Source: Azospirillum brasilense
Lineage (GTDB): Bacteria > Pseudomonadota > Alphaproteobacteria > Azospirillales > Azospirillaceae
Direction: 5' to 3'
Length of the DNA stretch: 64,000 bases
Assembly (NCBI RefSeq): GCF_022023855.1
Contig: NZ_CP059450.1
Coordinates: forward strand, 806,001 to 870,000
A model generated the notes under the pieces. The model did not search any database. It was not told the DNA's origin and saw only the letters and a program-made list of their open reading frames with translations. Within the stretch, counting starts at the first letter, position 1; every line of letters begins with the position of its first letter. Positions 17,201-25,806 of the stretch are shown here, one piece after another. The position numbers and the translations under genes are program-made.

Positions 17201-18862
17201 GGTCAGGCGGTCGTCACAGCCCAAGTGCTCGACCAGAACGGCCGACAGACGCCGGGCATCGAGCGCCAGACGAGCCCCGATGTTCAGCAAATGGACGACC
17301 TTCACCTCGTCCAGCGTCAGCCCCTTCGCACCATCGCCGACTCGCACGTCGTGATCGAGCCGCGCGCCGGAGCGTCCGGACGCGTCCAGCACCACATCGT
17401 CGAACTCGGCGAACATCAGCCGCGCAAAGCGCAAAAGGCGCTCAGCGCTCAGAACGCGCGCAACCCGGTCATCTCCCCACCCCTCCTTCAGCGGCGTCGG
17501 GCTGACCGTGTCGGCGACGACAGCGGCGGCCCAACCGATCGACGGGCTGGGGTCCCACAATTCCCCGGCACGATGGCAAAAGGCAGTGAAGCGCCACGCA
17601 GCCATATCATCGGCCACCTCGGTCCGGTTACGTTCCCGATGGCGGTCGACCCGGCGGAATCCCGCTTCGTCGTTCAGCGCAGCATTGCGCCAAGCCCTGT
17701 GGAACGGGCTCGCTCCGCTGGGGCAGTCCTCGGTGGGAAGCGGGGTGAGCGGCGCCCCTTCTGCCGCCAGCCGTAACTCCGCCGCGGCAAGAACGGCTTC
17801 GTAGACGAATGGCACGGCCAGCAGAACCGCGGTTTCCGCCAGGGTGGCATCGGCTTTCGGGAGCAAACACTGCGCGGTTCGCTCCAACGTGCGGAAGGGC
17901 GCATCGTCGGCGCGCCAGCGCTGTTGGGGAAAGGCGCGTCGTGTCTCTCTTACACGGCTTTCCGCGCGCAGGGCGATGGCCTCCACCTGCATGGCCAGCG
18001 CTGGAGCCTCCCGCTGGAACGGCTCCCACAGCGCCATCGACTTCAGGCGCCGCACCCATGGCGAATTCCCCAACCGGTCGCGGAACTGGCCAGCCCGGCT
18101 TTCCTTGACCGATAAACGCCACGGTTCCTTGCGCCGCCCCACCGACGACAGGTCACCCAGGGTGATGCGCTGCGGAGGGTTTGCAAAGCCGTTGAGGCGT
18201 TCCTGCGCCAAGGCGATGACGTCGGAGAGGTGATGGCGGTCGTCCTCCGCCTCCAGTGCCTCGGCAAAAGCGCGGGTAAAAGCGCTGCACGCCCCCGCGT
18301 CCCTTTCAGGACCGCTTTCCTCGCCTGCGCCACAGCTGAAGATGATGACGATGGTGGGGGCGTCATCCAACGGGCTGACGTCGGCCTCGGAAACATGCGG
18401 CGGCAGTCCCTTGGTGTCGTGCTCCAGCGTCAGCCGCATTCCCGCCCGGCACGCGTCGATCAGATAAAGGACCGACGCTGCCTTGGATTGCCGCGCCCAA
18501 GAAAACAGGTCCGTGTCACTGATCATGGCCGACACAGGCGATGGATACTCGGTGTTGTAATCCTGTGGAATGATCAGGCGGTGCCCACTCAGCTCGATAC
18601 CATGACCTGAGAAGTAAACAATCAGATCGTCACCTTCCTCGGCGCCTTTCAGGAAATCGCGAATGCGCGTTTGCATACGAGCCGTGCTGAGATCCGCACC
18701 CGGATCCTCGCATCCTGCGCCATAAGCCGACACATTGTTTAGCGGAACTCCCATCCGTTCCAGTGCCTGGCGCATTCGCGGAACATCACTGCGGACATAT
18801 TCTAGCTTGGGGACCCACTCGTAATCGGCAATCGCGAGCAGCAGGGCGCGGCGGTGGCTCAT
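14294..18862 (-). CDS. Caspase-like protease fused to Hsp90-like ATPase and tandem C-terminal repeats (copy 2)
   Basis: The product has 1522 residues with the same layout as the protein at 1412-5995. Catalytic His87 (VYFSGHGIE) and Cys138 (LIDACRAG) fall at identical positions. The GHKL ATPase has ELYQNALDA, DNGIGM and GIGVLSYFM. The C-terminal repeats include LGLSVPDAES, LGLRTPDLSG and LGFSIPNFGE, and the end is winged-helix-like. The ATPase block is nearly identical to copy 1 while the repeat region has diverged strongly. The start at 18862 is chosen because AGAG lies 8-11 bases upstream; a reading that starts at 18922 adds residues not found in copy 1. Its stop overlaps mcrB as ATGA. By family analogy it is a sensor-protease effector. 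Its coupling to mcrBC suggests that it acts when restriction is triggered or fails (inference). Confidence 0.88.
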   Translation of the reverse strand: MSHRRALLLAIADYEWVPKLEYVRSDVPRMRQALERMGVPLNNVSAYGAGCEDPGADLSTARMQTRIRDFLKGAEEGDDLIVYFSGHGIELSGHRLIIPQDYNTEYPSPVSAMISDTDLFSWARQSKAASVLYLIDACRAGMRLTLEHDTKGLPPHVSEADVSPLDDAPTIVIIFSCGAGEESGPERDAGACSAFTRAFAEALEAEDDRHHLSDVIALAQERLNGFANPPQRITLGDLSSVGRRKEPWRLSVKESRAGQFRDRLGNSPWVRRLKSMALWEPFQREAPALAMQVEAIALRAESRVRETRRAFPQQRWRADDAPFRTLERTAQCLLPKADATLAETAVLLAVPFVYEAVLAAAELRLAAEGAPLTPLPTEDCPSGASPFHRAWRNAALNDEAGFRRVDRHRERNRTEVADDMAAWRFTAFCHRAGELWDPSPSIGWAAAVVADTVSPTPLKEGWGDDRVARVLSAERLLRFARLMFAEFDDVVLDASGRSGARLDHDVRVGDGAKGLTLDEVKVVHLLNIGARLALDARRLSAVLVEHLGCDDRLTLSKIQERLEHTEWHERGERLTLGLLCPHEALDAALRDAVEELDAYLRRLGAADELHCRIAPALPAAFDARDLKPESSGNAPLYDPEHLSFTLDHGQVMELLMGKELCGDSDLALRELYQNALDACRYRRAHEDWLRKTGKVASLARAYEGGIVFRFATDESGRRYVECEDNGIGMADRHLRRLFARAGQRFTDSHEYHLDKARWEEAGISFYPNSRFGIGVLSYFMLAEEVEVESQRLPRPSERSDEPMHARVLGSGSLFRLDRGVRKIFDGSGTCVRLYLTDQERPLEDYCGTVLDWLWLPEFRVRIEVEGALVDDLTGGQPTPRFQEDMGPVLPMPGSEDSRGVPRAFWCLKFGERIHSRRPLRSALLVDGIRTECPEPMDFDTHPRREQLPKGTAANLTENLRPRLSVDRRQVLSDETAAQFVWDCIDRGGWRGLERWDAPQLNKIFALFESCPLALAQISEALVEQTFQWPAISAGKNHISMEFPSTAGVCDFDQILLGTIAERGGFLARHGVSPAESRLLVIRLAELFDAGLEGAPIPLSLAAFMGKLGLPRCPPLSVSIFWRNLYSSANEWSFRHQLLVTDLLLASNRSGLPIEKLEEISCALSKIGISTPEFGPLRDKGVVCLSKKQRFLLFQGGWHIWEKGDEKRPIKFLSVSRIVGIKLKEVVEALRPLSGFGLSVPDAESLEELNRLLQDDLAINFLHGFLRYPGNLTREELIEIAFKQELPFGQVADFVRPLVALGLRTPDLSGWVDAVVLTDEQRLLLTVYLDGKAPYFDELSPIHLLHAAWTWRRPLAEIIDIARPLGVLGFSIPNFGETPNQPSFDPQALRLLSREGNGEYPWNDTLSLPLLARVAQDNHTTLAGALDHLAPILAFLPEIQATLSRVSITKQTEVLLLRVYSEDEVDGPHSLSCWDLAGAAEELGVPVSSLMAELDTLESLGIGNIEECRAFAAFCAEREGVAA

Positions 18863-19027
18863 GATTATCTCTGACGGATGCACGTGATGAATGAAACGGA
18901 TGCAGCCCAAATCTAATAGCAATAATCCCTGGTATGATAAATCCTCGATTGATACTCAGCCCTTTCCGAGCGACACCGCACCGTAAGACTCCCGCCGAGG
19001 GGTCGTGGGTGGCCCACGATAGATCGT

Positions 19028-19680
19028 ACTTCAGGGAGTGGTGTCTCAGCTGGACTTTGCTCATTTACGCCGAAAAGCAAGCGTCGCTACGCGGAATTGA
19101 GCACGAGCGGCGATACGCTTGAGCGGCTGTTGTCGGTGGTGGACTTCAAGGTTTTCTGGCCGCCGCTGGACGCGGTGATGATGTTAAAGATCGGTGCTGC
19201 AGGCTCTGTACGGTCTGTCGGACGAGCAGGCCGAACATCAGGTCCACGACCGGCTGTCGTTCATGCGGTTCCTCGGGCGGGGGCTGGGCGACCGGGTTCC
19301 GGACCGCGCGACCATCTGGCTGTTCCGCGAGGCGCTGGTTGTGGCGGGAGCGATGGAGGGGCTGTTCGCCCGCTTCGACGCGAACTTGAAGGATCGTGGC
19401 TACTTCGCGCTGATCGGCCAGATCATCGACGCCTCCATCGTGGAAGCGCCCCGGCAGCGGCTGACCCAGGAGGAGAAGCGCCAGATCCGTGACGGCGAAT
19501 ATCCTCCCTGGCCCCCGGCCAAGGCGCGCCAGAAGGACACGCAGGCGCGCTGAGCGGTGAAACGATGGCAGGTCGAGGCGAAGCCGGGGCCGACGCTCGA
19601 CGGGTCCGAGGCGCGCCTCGTGGAGGGGCTGCCGATCCCGGCCTTCGGCGAAAATCCGCCTTTTCAGCCAGAATCCAGAG
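19028..19680 (+). pseudogene. Decayed IS5-family transposase remnant
   Basis: Fragments in several frames together resemble the N-terminal half of an IS5-group transposase: SQLDFAH and TLERLLSVVDFKVF, then LQALYGLSDEQAEHQ through RLTQEEK, then weak homology around IPAFGE. There is a frameshift near 19080, an internal deletion and second frameshift near 19190, a stop at 19551, and no C-terminal catalytic part. It cannot be active. It marks the right edge of the defence island, which fits past mobility. Confidence 0.75.
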
Positions 19681-19885
19681 CTCAGCCCCCACACAACGCT
19701 GCTTTATCGAGGTGTTCAATCGCGATTAAATCTACCGCGAACGCGAAAAAAACCCGCCAAGCGATTAACTTGACGAGCTTTCTTTCCGGAAATTTGGTTG
19801 CGGGGGCAGGATTTGGCCTTTACCGAACACGGTCTCTGCGCTGAGGAGCCGAACGCAAGCGCATCACAGCGCTTACGATTGAGAC

Positions 19886-21202
19886 TCACCCGGCGGAGAG
19901 TTCGGGCTTATCTGATACGCTGGATTGCCGCGACCGCTGCGCTTCGCGCATTCTCGAGGCGCCGCAGACGGTCGCGAGGGCGCAGGCCGTGACGTACCAG
20001 GCCGGGGAGATCGGATTGCCGGTGACGCTGATCAGCCAGGTGACGATGAACTGGGCGAAACCGCCGAAGATCGATACGCCGACACTGTAGACGATCGACA
20101 GGCCTGAGGCGCGCACACGGGACGGAAAGCTCTCCAACAGCAGAAGCAGGCAGGCCCCCGCCCCGACCGCATTGATGGCGATCAGCATCCCGACCACCGC
20201 CAGCGCCGCCGGAACGCTGGCGACGTGGGACAGCACCCAGAAGGCGGGATAGGTCAGCACCGCACTCGCCAGCGCGGTCCAGACGACGAAGGGACGGCGC
20301 CGGTCCAGGCGATCCGACAGAAGCCCGGCCAGCGGAGCCACCGCCAGCATCGTCGCCCCGGCGACGCAGCCCGTCAGGAAAGCGGTCTCGGGCGGCAACC
20401 CGACCATCCGGATCAGATAGGTCGGCATGTAGAAGATGTTGACGTAAGTGGAGGCGGTGCCGCCCATGATCATCAGAACGCCGATCAGCAGCTTTGCCCG
20501 GTGACGGGCCAGCAACTCTGCCAGGACGGCGTGGCCGGGATCGGGCTGAGCGGTTTCCGGAAGCAGGCGGCGCAGATAGAGGCCGACCGGTACGATCAGC
20601 AGCCCGGCCAGGAAGGGAAGGCGCCATCCCCACGCTTTCAGCGCGTCGGCCGGCAGGTGGGCCGACAGCAGATAGCCGCTGAGCGCGCCCAGCAGGGCGG
20701 CCGCCCCCTGGCTGGCCATCTGCCAGCTGACCCGCAGTCCGCGGCCGGCGGGGTGGCCCAACTCCATCAGCATGGTCGTCGACACGCCGATCTCGCCGCC
20801 GGCTGAAAAGCCCTGAAGGATGCGGCCGACGACGATGATGGCCGGCGCGGCCGCGCCGATCTGCGCATAGGTCGGGCAAAGCCCGATCAGCAGGGTGCCC
20901 AGCGCCATCAGGGCGATGGTCAGCACCAGCGCCGGCCTGCGGCCGACCCGGTCCGCATAGGCGCCGATGACGATCCCGCCCAGCGGCCGGACGACGAAGC
21001 CGATGCCGAAGGTCAGCAGCGCCAGCAGCAGCGGGCCGAACTCCGACTGGACCGGGAAGAACAGTTTGCCGATGGCCAGGGCGAAGAAGCTGTAGATGGT
21101 GAAGTCGTAAAGCTCCACCGCATTGCCGATCGACAGCGCCAGGATGGCGGCGGGACGCGACGGCGCGGACGGACCGCCGCCGGCGGATTTCGACGATGCC
21201 AT
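19886..21202 (-). CDS. MFS transporter, metabolite:H+ symporter (MHS) type
   Basis: The product has about 438 residues and 12 predicted membrane helices. The family signature GAYADRVGRRPAL lies between helices 2 and 3, and RILQGFSAGGEIG lies in helix 4. The latter is typical of the ProP/KgtP/ShiA branch, which imports organic acids or osmolytes with protons. The substrate cannot be read from sequence. The start at 21202 is chosen over 21226 because a strong purine-rich ribosome site (GAGGGGGAAGGG) lies just upstream. It is divergent from the alpha/beta hydrolase at 21526 and stands alone. The 200 bases between it and the IS5 remnant hold nothing I recognise. Confidence 0.87.
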   Translation of the reverse strand: MASSKSAGGGPSAPSRPAAILALSIGNAVELYDFTIYSFFALAIGKLFFPVQSEFGPLLLALLTFGIGFVVRPLGGIVIGAYADRVGRRPALVLTIALMALGTLLIGLCPTYAQIGAAAPAIIVVGRILQGFSAGGEIGVSTTMLMELGHPAGRGLRVSWQMASQGAAALLGALSGYLLSAHLPADALKAWGWRLPFLAGLLIVPVGLYLRRLLPETAQPDPGHAVLAELLARHRAKLLIGVLMIMGGTASTYVNIFYMPTYLIRMVGLPPETAFLTGCVAGATMLAVAPLAGLLSDRLDRRRPFVVWTALASAVLTYPAFWVLSHVASVPAALAVVGMLIAINAVGAGACLLLLLESFPSRVRASGLSIVYSVGVSIFGGFAQFIVTWLISVTGNPISPAWYVTACALATVCGASRMREAQRSRQSSVSDKPELSAG

Positions 21203-21414
21203 AGCCCTTCCCCCTCTTTCGGCCATCCGGAGCGCACGAAGGCATTTATAAGAATTCGGTCAATTAGTCTTCGCAAAACCAAAGGGAATGGCACATCCGG
21301 GATACCGAACGGAGAGGCTTGCGTCCCTTTTTGCAGCAGATCTGCAAATCAAGACACAAAACAATCCAAATCAACCCCTTGAGCGTCCCGATTATTTCCC
21401 CGGCAATATTACTA

Positions 21415-21426
21415 ATACCTAGGGAT
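21415..21426. promoter_or_regulatory. ATACCTAGGTAT-type palindrome, copy 1
   Basis: ATACCTAGGGAT lies 100 bases before the hydrolase start, in the 323-base gene-free gap between the divergent MHS transporter and the hydrolase. It is one of four near-copies in the window (others at 25256, 30443 and 34827). It is a likely operator; the regulator is unknown. Confidence 0.5.
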
Positions 21427-21525
21427 AGCTTTGAAAAGCGCCCAAATCCGGTAGCCATTGGAGCACCGGCGAACCGCGGCGCCGATCAGCCGAACCGTTG
21501 ACGCACACGTACGAGGACTTGAACC

Positions 21526-22557
21526 ATGCGATCCGAAGACACGACGTCGGCGCAGGATGCCACGCGCCGCAGCTTCATCGTCGGAACCGTCGGCACCGCG
21601 ATCGCCGGGGCCGCCGCAGGAGCCACCATCGCGACCACCGCCGCCGCGGCCGAACGCCAGCCCGCCGGAAACGGCTCTGTCCAGCAAAGGGAAGGGAAAC
21701 GGACGATGACCAACGGCAAGACCGAAGACGGGTTCGTCACCGCCAAGGACGGCGTATCGATCTATTACAAGGATTGGGGACCGCGCGACGCCCAGACGGT
21801 CATGTTCCACCATGGCTGGCCGCTGACCGCCGACGACTGGGACGCGCAGATGCTGTTCTTCCTGAACCAGGGCTACCGCGTCGTCGCCCATGACCGCCGC
21901 GGGCATGGCCGCTCCACCCAGACGGCGACCGGCAACGAGATGGACACCTATGCCGCCGACGTGCTGGCGGTCGTCGCCGGTCTGGGGTTGAAGAACGTTT
22001 TCCATGTCGGCCATTCCACCGGCGGCGGCGAGGTTGCGCGCTACCTGGGCCGCCATGGCACCTCGCGGGCGGGGAAGGCGGCTCTGCTGGGCGCCGTTCC
22101 GCCGATCATGGTCAAGACCGAGGCCAATCCCGGCGGCCTGCCGCTGGAGGTGTTCGACGGCTTCCGCGCGGCTCTGGCCGCCAACCGCGCCCAGTTCTTC
22201 CGCGACATCCCGTCCGGTCCCTTCTACGGCTTCAACCGCGACGGCGCCCAGGTCTCGCAGGGCATCATCGACAACTGGTGGCGGCAGGGGATGATGGGCG
22301 GCACCAAGGCCCATTACGACTGCATCAAGGCTTTCTCCGAGACCGACTTCACCCAGGACCTGAAGAAGATCGACATCCCGGTCCTGGTGATGCACGGCGA
22401 CGACGACCAGATCGTCCCGATCGCCGATTCCGCCCTGCTGTCGTCCAAGCTGCTGCCCAAGGGCACGCTCAAGGTCTACAAGGGCTTCCCGCACGGCATG
22501 GCCACCACGCATGCGGAAACCATCAACGCCGACCTGCTGGCCTTCTTCAAGACCTGA
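21526..22557 (+). CDS. Exported alpha/beta hydrolase, non-haem haloperoxidase/esterase type
   Basis: The product has 343 residues. The N terminus carries a twin-arginine signal (TRRSFIVG followed by an Ala/Gly-rich helix, residues 14-42), so export folded through Tat is expected. The alpha/beta hydrolase core has the nucleophile Ser in GHSTGGGE, an acid Asp in HGDDDQIVP and His in [20 protein letters not shown] is typical of the cofactor-free haloperoxidase/arylesterase group. Most relatives are cytoplasmic and about 275 residues long, so the signal-bearing N terminus is the unusual part. The haloperoxidase label describes a side activity of esterases of this type; the true substrate is unknown. 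It is followed by a hairpin and transcribed alone. Confidence 0.88.
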   Translation: MRSEDTTSAQDATRRSFIVGTVGTAIAGAAAGATIATTAAAAERQPAGNGSVQQREGKRTMTNGKTEDGFVTAKDGVSIYYKDWGPRDAQTVMFHHGWPLTADDWDAQMLFFLNQGYRVVAHDRRGHGRSTQTATGNEMDTYAADVLAVVAGLGLKNVFHVGHSTGGGEVARYLGRHGTSRAGKAALLGAVPPIMVKTEANPGGLPLEVFDGFRAALAANRAQFFRDIPSGPFYGFNRDGAQVSQGIIDNWWRQGMMGGTKAHYDCIKAFSETDFTQDLKKIDIPVLVMHGDDDQIVPIADSALLSSKLLPKGTLKVYKGFPHGMATTHAETINADLLAFFKT

Positions 22558-22568
22558 AGGATGCTTCG

Positions 22569-22600
22569 CCCCCGCAGGGCCGCGCCTGGCGCTGCGGGGG
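22569..22600 (+). terminator. Hairpin after the hydrolase gene
   Basis: CCCCCGCAG pairs perfectly with CTGCGGGGG across a 14-base loop, 12 bases after the hydrolase stop. There is no T-tract. It probably acts as a terminator. Confidence 0.5.
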
Positions 22601-22705
22601 TCAACCTATACGCAGGTATGAATGGCGCAACCTGCTCCACCTGTTGAAATGGATCGGCCGCAACGGACAGGGTTGACGGGCCGGGCCGCGGCTGGAGTGC
22701 ATGTT

Positions 22706-23086
22706 GTGCTGAGTGTTCCCACCATCTGCGTCGTCGACGACGATGAAAGCATCCGGGAGAGCCTGGACAACTTTCTGCGTTCGGTCGGTATGCGGGTCCG
22801 GACCTTTTCCTCGGCGGAGGAATTCATCGCTTACAGCGGCAAGGCGGACTGCCTGATCACCGACCTGAACCTGACCGGCATGGACGGGCCCAGCCTGCAT
22901 ATGGTGCTGCTGCAGCAGGGCCGCAGCCATCCCGTGATCGTGATGACCGCCTTCGCCACGCCGGCGGCCCGCAGCCGCGCGCTCGCACAGGGGGTCAGCG
23001 CCTTTCTGACCAAGCCGCTCGACCCGGAAAGCCTGCTCGTCCTCATCGAAAACGTGCTCAAGACCGAACGGGACCGCGCCCAATGA
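22706..23086 (+). CDS. Single-domain response regulator (CheY/FixJ receiver)
   Basis: This is a receiver domain without an output domain, about 126 residues if translation begins at the GTG at 22706. An in-frame ATG at 22622 would add 28 residues that do not belong to the fold, so the start is uncertain. It has the acidic pair VDDDES, the phosphorylation site Asp in LITDLNLTGMDG, Thr in MTAFAT and Lys in LTKPLD. It sits directly before a FixJ-like regulator and near a PAS-type histidine kinase on the opposite strand. It probably shares that kinase as a phosphate sink or modulator (inference from context). Confidence 0.8.
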   Translation: MLSVPTICVVDDDESIRESLDNFLRSVGMRVRTFSSAEEFIAYSGKADCLITDLNLTGMDGPSLHMVLLQQGRSHPVIVMTAFATPAARSRALAQGVSAFLTKPLDPESLLVLIENVLKTERDRAQ

Positions 23087-23217
23087 CCGGCCAGCCTTGC
23101 CGCAGCGACACCACCGCCGGAGGATACCACTTCGCCGGCTTTGCCACGGGGGAACGGCCCGGCTACGATGGGCCGGCCGGCCGGAGCGGCGGGAAATCGG
23201 GTTCGGGGGAGAAATCC

Positions 23218-23871
23218 ATGGCAGATGGCGACAACCCTTCCCTGGTCTGCATCATCGACGACGACGCGGACGTGCGATGCGCGGTGGACAGCCTTCTGCG
23301 CTCCGCCGATTACCGGGTGATGACCTTCGCCTCGGCGGAGGAGTTCCTCGCCTGCGGCGAAGCCGCCGATGCCGCCTGCCTGATGCTGGACGTCTATCTG
23401 GACGGCGCCGACGGGCTGGAGGTGCAGCAGGCGCTGCAGGACCGTTCCATTTCCGTGCCGGTGGTGCTGATGACCGGCCAGGGCGACATCCCGATGACGG
23501 TGCGCGGCATGAAGGCCGGCGCCGTGAATTTCCTGACCAAGCCATTCACCGAACCGGACCTGCTGCAGGCCGTCGCCGAGGCGGTGGAACTGGACGGCCG
23601 GCGCCGTGCCGAACGCGGGCAGGACGACACGGTGCGCGGACACTACGCCAAGCTCACCCCGCGCGAGCGCGACGTGATGGCCCTGGTCACCGCCGGACTG
23701 ATGAACAAGCAGGTGGCGGCGAAGCTGGATCTCAGCGAGGTCACGGTGAAGATCCACCGCGGCAACCTGATGCGCAAGATGCAGGCGCAATCGCTGGCCG
23801 ACCTCGTCCGCATGGCCGAGATCCTGGGCGTGCGCGAACGGACGGTGACCCGCTACAGCGTCGCCGGCTGA
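23218..23871 (+). CDS. FixJ-like two-component response regulator
   Basis: The product has 217 residues. The N-terminal receiver has IDDDADV, the phosphoacceptor Asp in LMLDVYLDGADG and Lys in LTKPFTEPD. The C-terminal LuxR-type helix-turn-helix contains LTPRERDVMALVTAGLMNKQ. The Q-linker and the TEPD receiver end are typical of FixJ/TodT/StyR regulators. The start at 23218 has an excellent ribosome site (GGGGGAGAAATCC). An upstream ATG at 23083 overlaps the previous gene but adds low-complexity residues. The 3' end overlaps the convergent kinase gene by 19 bases. Its target genes are unknown; the molybdenum hydroxylase operon downstream of the kinase is a candidate. Confidence 0.88.
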   Translation: MADGDNPSLVCIIDDDADVRCAVDSLLRSADYRVMTFASAEEFLACGEAADAACLMLDVYLDGADGLEVQQALQDRSISVPVVLMTGQGDIPMTVRGMKAGAVNFLTKPFTEPDLLQAVAEAVELDGRRRAERGQDDTVRGHYAKLTPRERDVMALVTAGLMNKQVAAKLDLSEVTVKIHRGNLMRKMQAQSLADLVRMAEILGVRERTVTRYSVAG

Positions 23872-25094
23872 GCCGGTCCCGCCACCGGCAATGAGCCAGC
23901 CACCGGCAACGAGAAGGACAGGCTGGCGCCGCCCGGCGCGCCGTCGCGGCCGTTGGCCGCCCACAGCCGTCCGCCATGCTCCTCCACGATCGTCTTGCAG
24001 ATCGACAGGCCGAGCCCCATCCCCTCCTGCTTGGTGGAGAAGAAGGGGTCGAAGATCCGCGGCAGCACCTCGTCCGGAATGCCGGGTCCGCTGTCGGTGA
24101 CGGTGAAGGTCACCGCATCCGCCCCGTCCGCCGCCGCGGCGATGGCGATGCGGCGCTCCGGCGACTTCGCCGCCTGCATGGCCTGGATCGCGTTGTAGGC
24201 GATGTTGACGATGACCTGCTGGATCTGCGTGCGGTCGCCGACGACGGGCGGCAGATGCGCGGGCACGTCGATGGCGATCCTGGTCTTCTGCCGATAGGCT
24301 TCATGCTCCACCAGCGTGACCGCGTCGGCGATGCAGTCATGCGGCTTCATCGGCGTGGTGGACAGTTCCCCCCGCCGCGCGAAGGAGCGCATTTTCGCGA
24401 CGACCCGCACCGCATGCTGCGTGCTGGCGGTGATGCGGTTCAGGCTGGTGGCCACCTCGCCGAGATTCGGGATCTCGCGGGCCAGCCAGCGTGTTGCCGC
24501 GGCGGCATGGGCGGCGATTGACGCCAGCGGCTGCGACACCTCATGCGTCAGCGACGCCGCCAGTTCCCCCACCAGCGACAGGCGCCCGGCATGGCTGAGA
24601 TTGGCCTGGGCCTCCATCAGCGCCCCCTGCACCCGCTTCAGTTCCGTGACGTCGACGGCGAAGAAATAGAGGCGGCCGTAGGCATCGGGGCCGGCGGGGC
24701 CCGGCGGCAGGCTCGCCCGCCACAGGATGGGCACGGTGCGGCCGTCCCTGGTGTGCAGCACGCGCTCCCCCTGGCAGACGGCGTCGCCGCGCACCATCGC
24801 CCGGAACACCTGGACGTTGCTGGCGGGATTGGCCGGCAGCCTCACCCGCGATTCCCGCAGGAAGGTCTCCTTGTCCTCGAATCCCAGCAGGTCGAGCGCG
24901 GAGCGGTTGGCGTCGAGGATGCGGTGGAACCGCCGCACGTCGAAGAAGAATTGCGGATTGCCGTCCAGGAAGCGGTCGAAATCCGTCACCCCGCCGGCGA
25001 TCACCTCGTCGACCGCGCGCTTCACCCCCGACCAGTCCTCGCACAGGATCGAGATGGGCGAGATGTCGAACAGGTCGGCATGCCGAAGGTCCAT
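23853..25094 (-). CDS. PAS-domain sensor histidine kinase (FixL/DctB-like)
   Basis: The product has about 413 residues. A PAS-like region (about 40-160, with FFDVRRFHRILDANRSALDLLG and LWRASLPPG) is followed by a short coiled linker. A HisKA dimerisation domain has the phosphorylated His in LTHEVSQPLASI. The HATPase domain has VNIAYNAIQAM, DSGPGIP and GMGLGLSICK. There are no membrane helices, so it is a cytoplasmic sensor. The PAS ligand cannot be read; no haem-binding FixL signature is evident. The start at 25094 is favoured by GGGAAAGGG upstream. An ATG at 25160 exists but the extra residues look unrelated. It converges on and overlaps the FixJ-like gene, its likely partner. Confidence 0.87.
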   Translation of the reverse strand: MDLRHADLFDISPISILCEDWSGVKRAVDEVIAGGVTDFDRFLDGNPQFFFDVRRFHRILDANRSALDLLGFEDKETFLRESRVRLPANPASNVQVFRAMVRGDAVCQGERVLHTRDGRTVPILWRASLPPGPAGPDAYGRLYFFAVDVTELKRVQGALMEAQANLSHAGRLSLVGELAASLTHEVSQPLASIAAHAAAATRWLAREIPNLGEVATSLNRITASTQHAVRVVAKMRSFARRGELSTTPMKPHDCIADAVTLVEHEAYRQKTRIAIDVPAHLPPVVGDRTQIQQVIVNIAYNAIQAMQAAKSPERRIAIAAAADGADAVTFTVTDSGPGIPDEVLPRIFDPFFSTKQEGMGLGLSICKTIVEEHGGRLWAANGRDGAPGGASLSFSLPVAGSLPVAGPAQPATL

Positions 25095-25255
25095 CACCCG
25101 TAACCCTTTCCCATCGCCGCACACCATACCGGGACATCGCGATCGGTTGTCCTTCACCATCTATAGGAAATTCTTGAAAAGACGGCAACTTTGTCTCGAT
25201 TAGCGGCCTCGTGCCGTTTCCGGCCATTCAGTGTCGGAACGGTCCGGCATCCTTA

Positions 25256-25267
25256 ATACCTAGGGAT
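25256..25267. promoter_or_regulatory. ATACCTAGGTAT-type palindrome, copy 2
   Basis: ATACCTAGGGAT is identical over 12 bases to the copy at 21415. It lies 79 bases before the start of the iron-sulfur subunit gene, in the gap between the kinase gene and the molybdenum hydroxylase operon. Confidence 0.5.
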
Positions 25268-25345
25268 GGATACGAGACAGGCGGGCGGTGGGGAAGAATG
25301 GGCGGCAGCCGAACTCCCCACATGAACTCCTTCACGGAGACCGCC

Positions 25346-25792
25346 ATGACCACCATCCATGTCAATGGCCGCGCCTATCAGGTGGCGGTCGAGGACGACA
25401 CGCCGCTGCTCTGGGTCCTTCGCGACACGCTTGGACTGACCGGGACCAAATATGGCTGCGGCATCGCGCAATGTGGCGCCTGCACCGTGATGATCGACGG
25501 CATGGCCGTCCGCTCCTGCCAGACGCCGGTGGACAGCGTCGGCGACGCCGACATCCGCACCATCGACGCCATTGAGGAGGACCCCGTCGGCCGCAAGGTT
25601 GTGGAGGCCTGGGTCGCCGGACAGGTGCCACAATGCGGCTATTGCCAGTCCGGACAGGTGATGGCCGCCACCGCCCTGCTGAAGCAGACGCCCAACCCGA
25701 CCGACGGCGACATCGCCGACGCGATGACCAACCTGTGCCGCTGCGGAACCTACAACCGCGTCGCCGCCGCCATCCGCCAGGCCGCCGGCTGA
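25346..25792 (+). CDS. [2Fe-2S] small subunit of a molybdenum hydroxylase (isoquinoline 1-oxidoreductase type)
   Basis: The product has 148 residues. The N-terminal plant-type ferredoxin cluster is ligated by Cys in YGCGIAQCGACTVM plus a later Cys in RSCQTP. The C-terminal cluster ligands are CGYCQSGQ and LCRCGTY. This is the standard two-cluster electron-transfer subunit of the xanthine oxidase family, which hydroxylates heterocycles or aldehydes. The start at 25346 has GGAG seven bases upstream. An in-frame ATG at 25322 is possible. It lies 14 bases before the large subunit gene and forms an operon with it. No separate FAD subunit is present, as in the IorAB type, where electrons leave to a cytochrome. 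Confidence 0.92.
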   Translation: MTTIHVNGRAYQVAVEDDTPLLWVLRDTLGLTGTKYGCGIAQCGACTVMIDGMAVRSCQTPVDSVGDADIRTIDAIEEDPVGRKVVEAWVAGQVPQCGYCQSGQVMAATALLKQTPNPTDGDIADAMTNLCRCGTYNRVAAAIRQAAG

Positions 25793-25806
25793 GAGGAGCA
25801 CGCATC

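Noticed and set aside
19908..21245. Second minus-strand frame of 445 codons overlapping the MHS transporter
   Set aside because: It shares strand with the transporter but is offset in frame and reads as Arg/Gly-rich non-membrane sequence.
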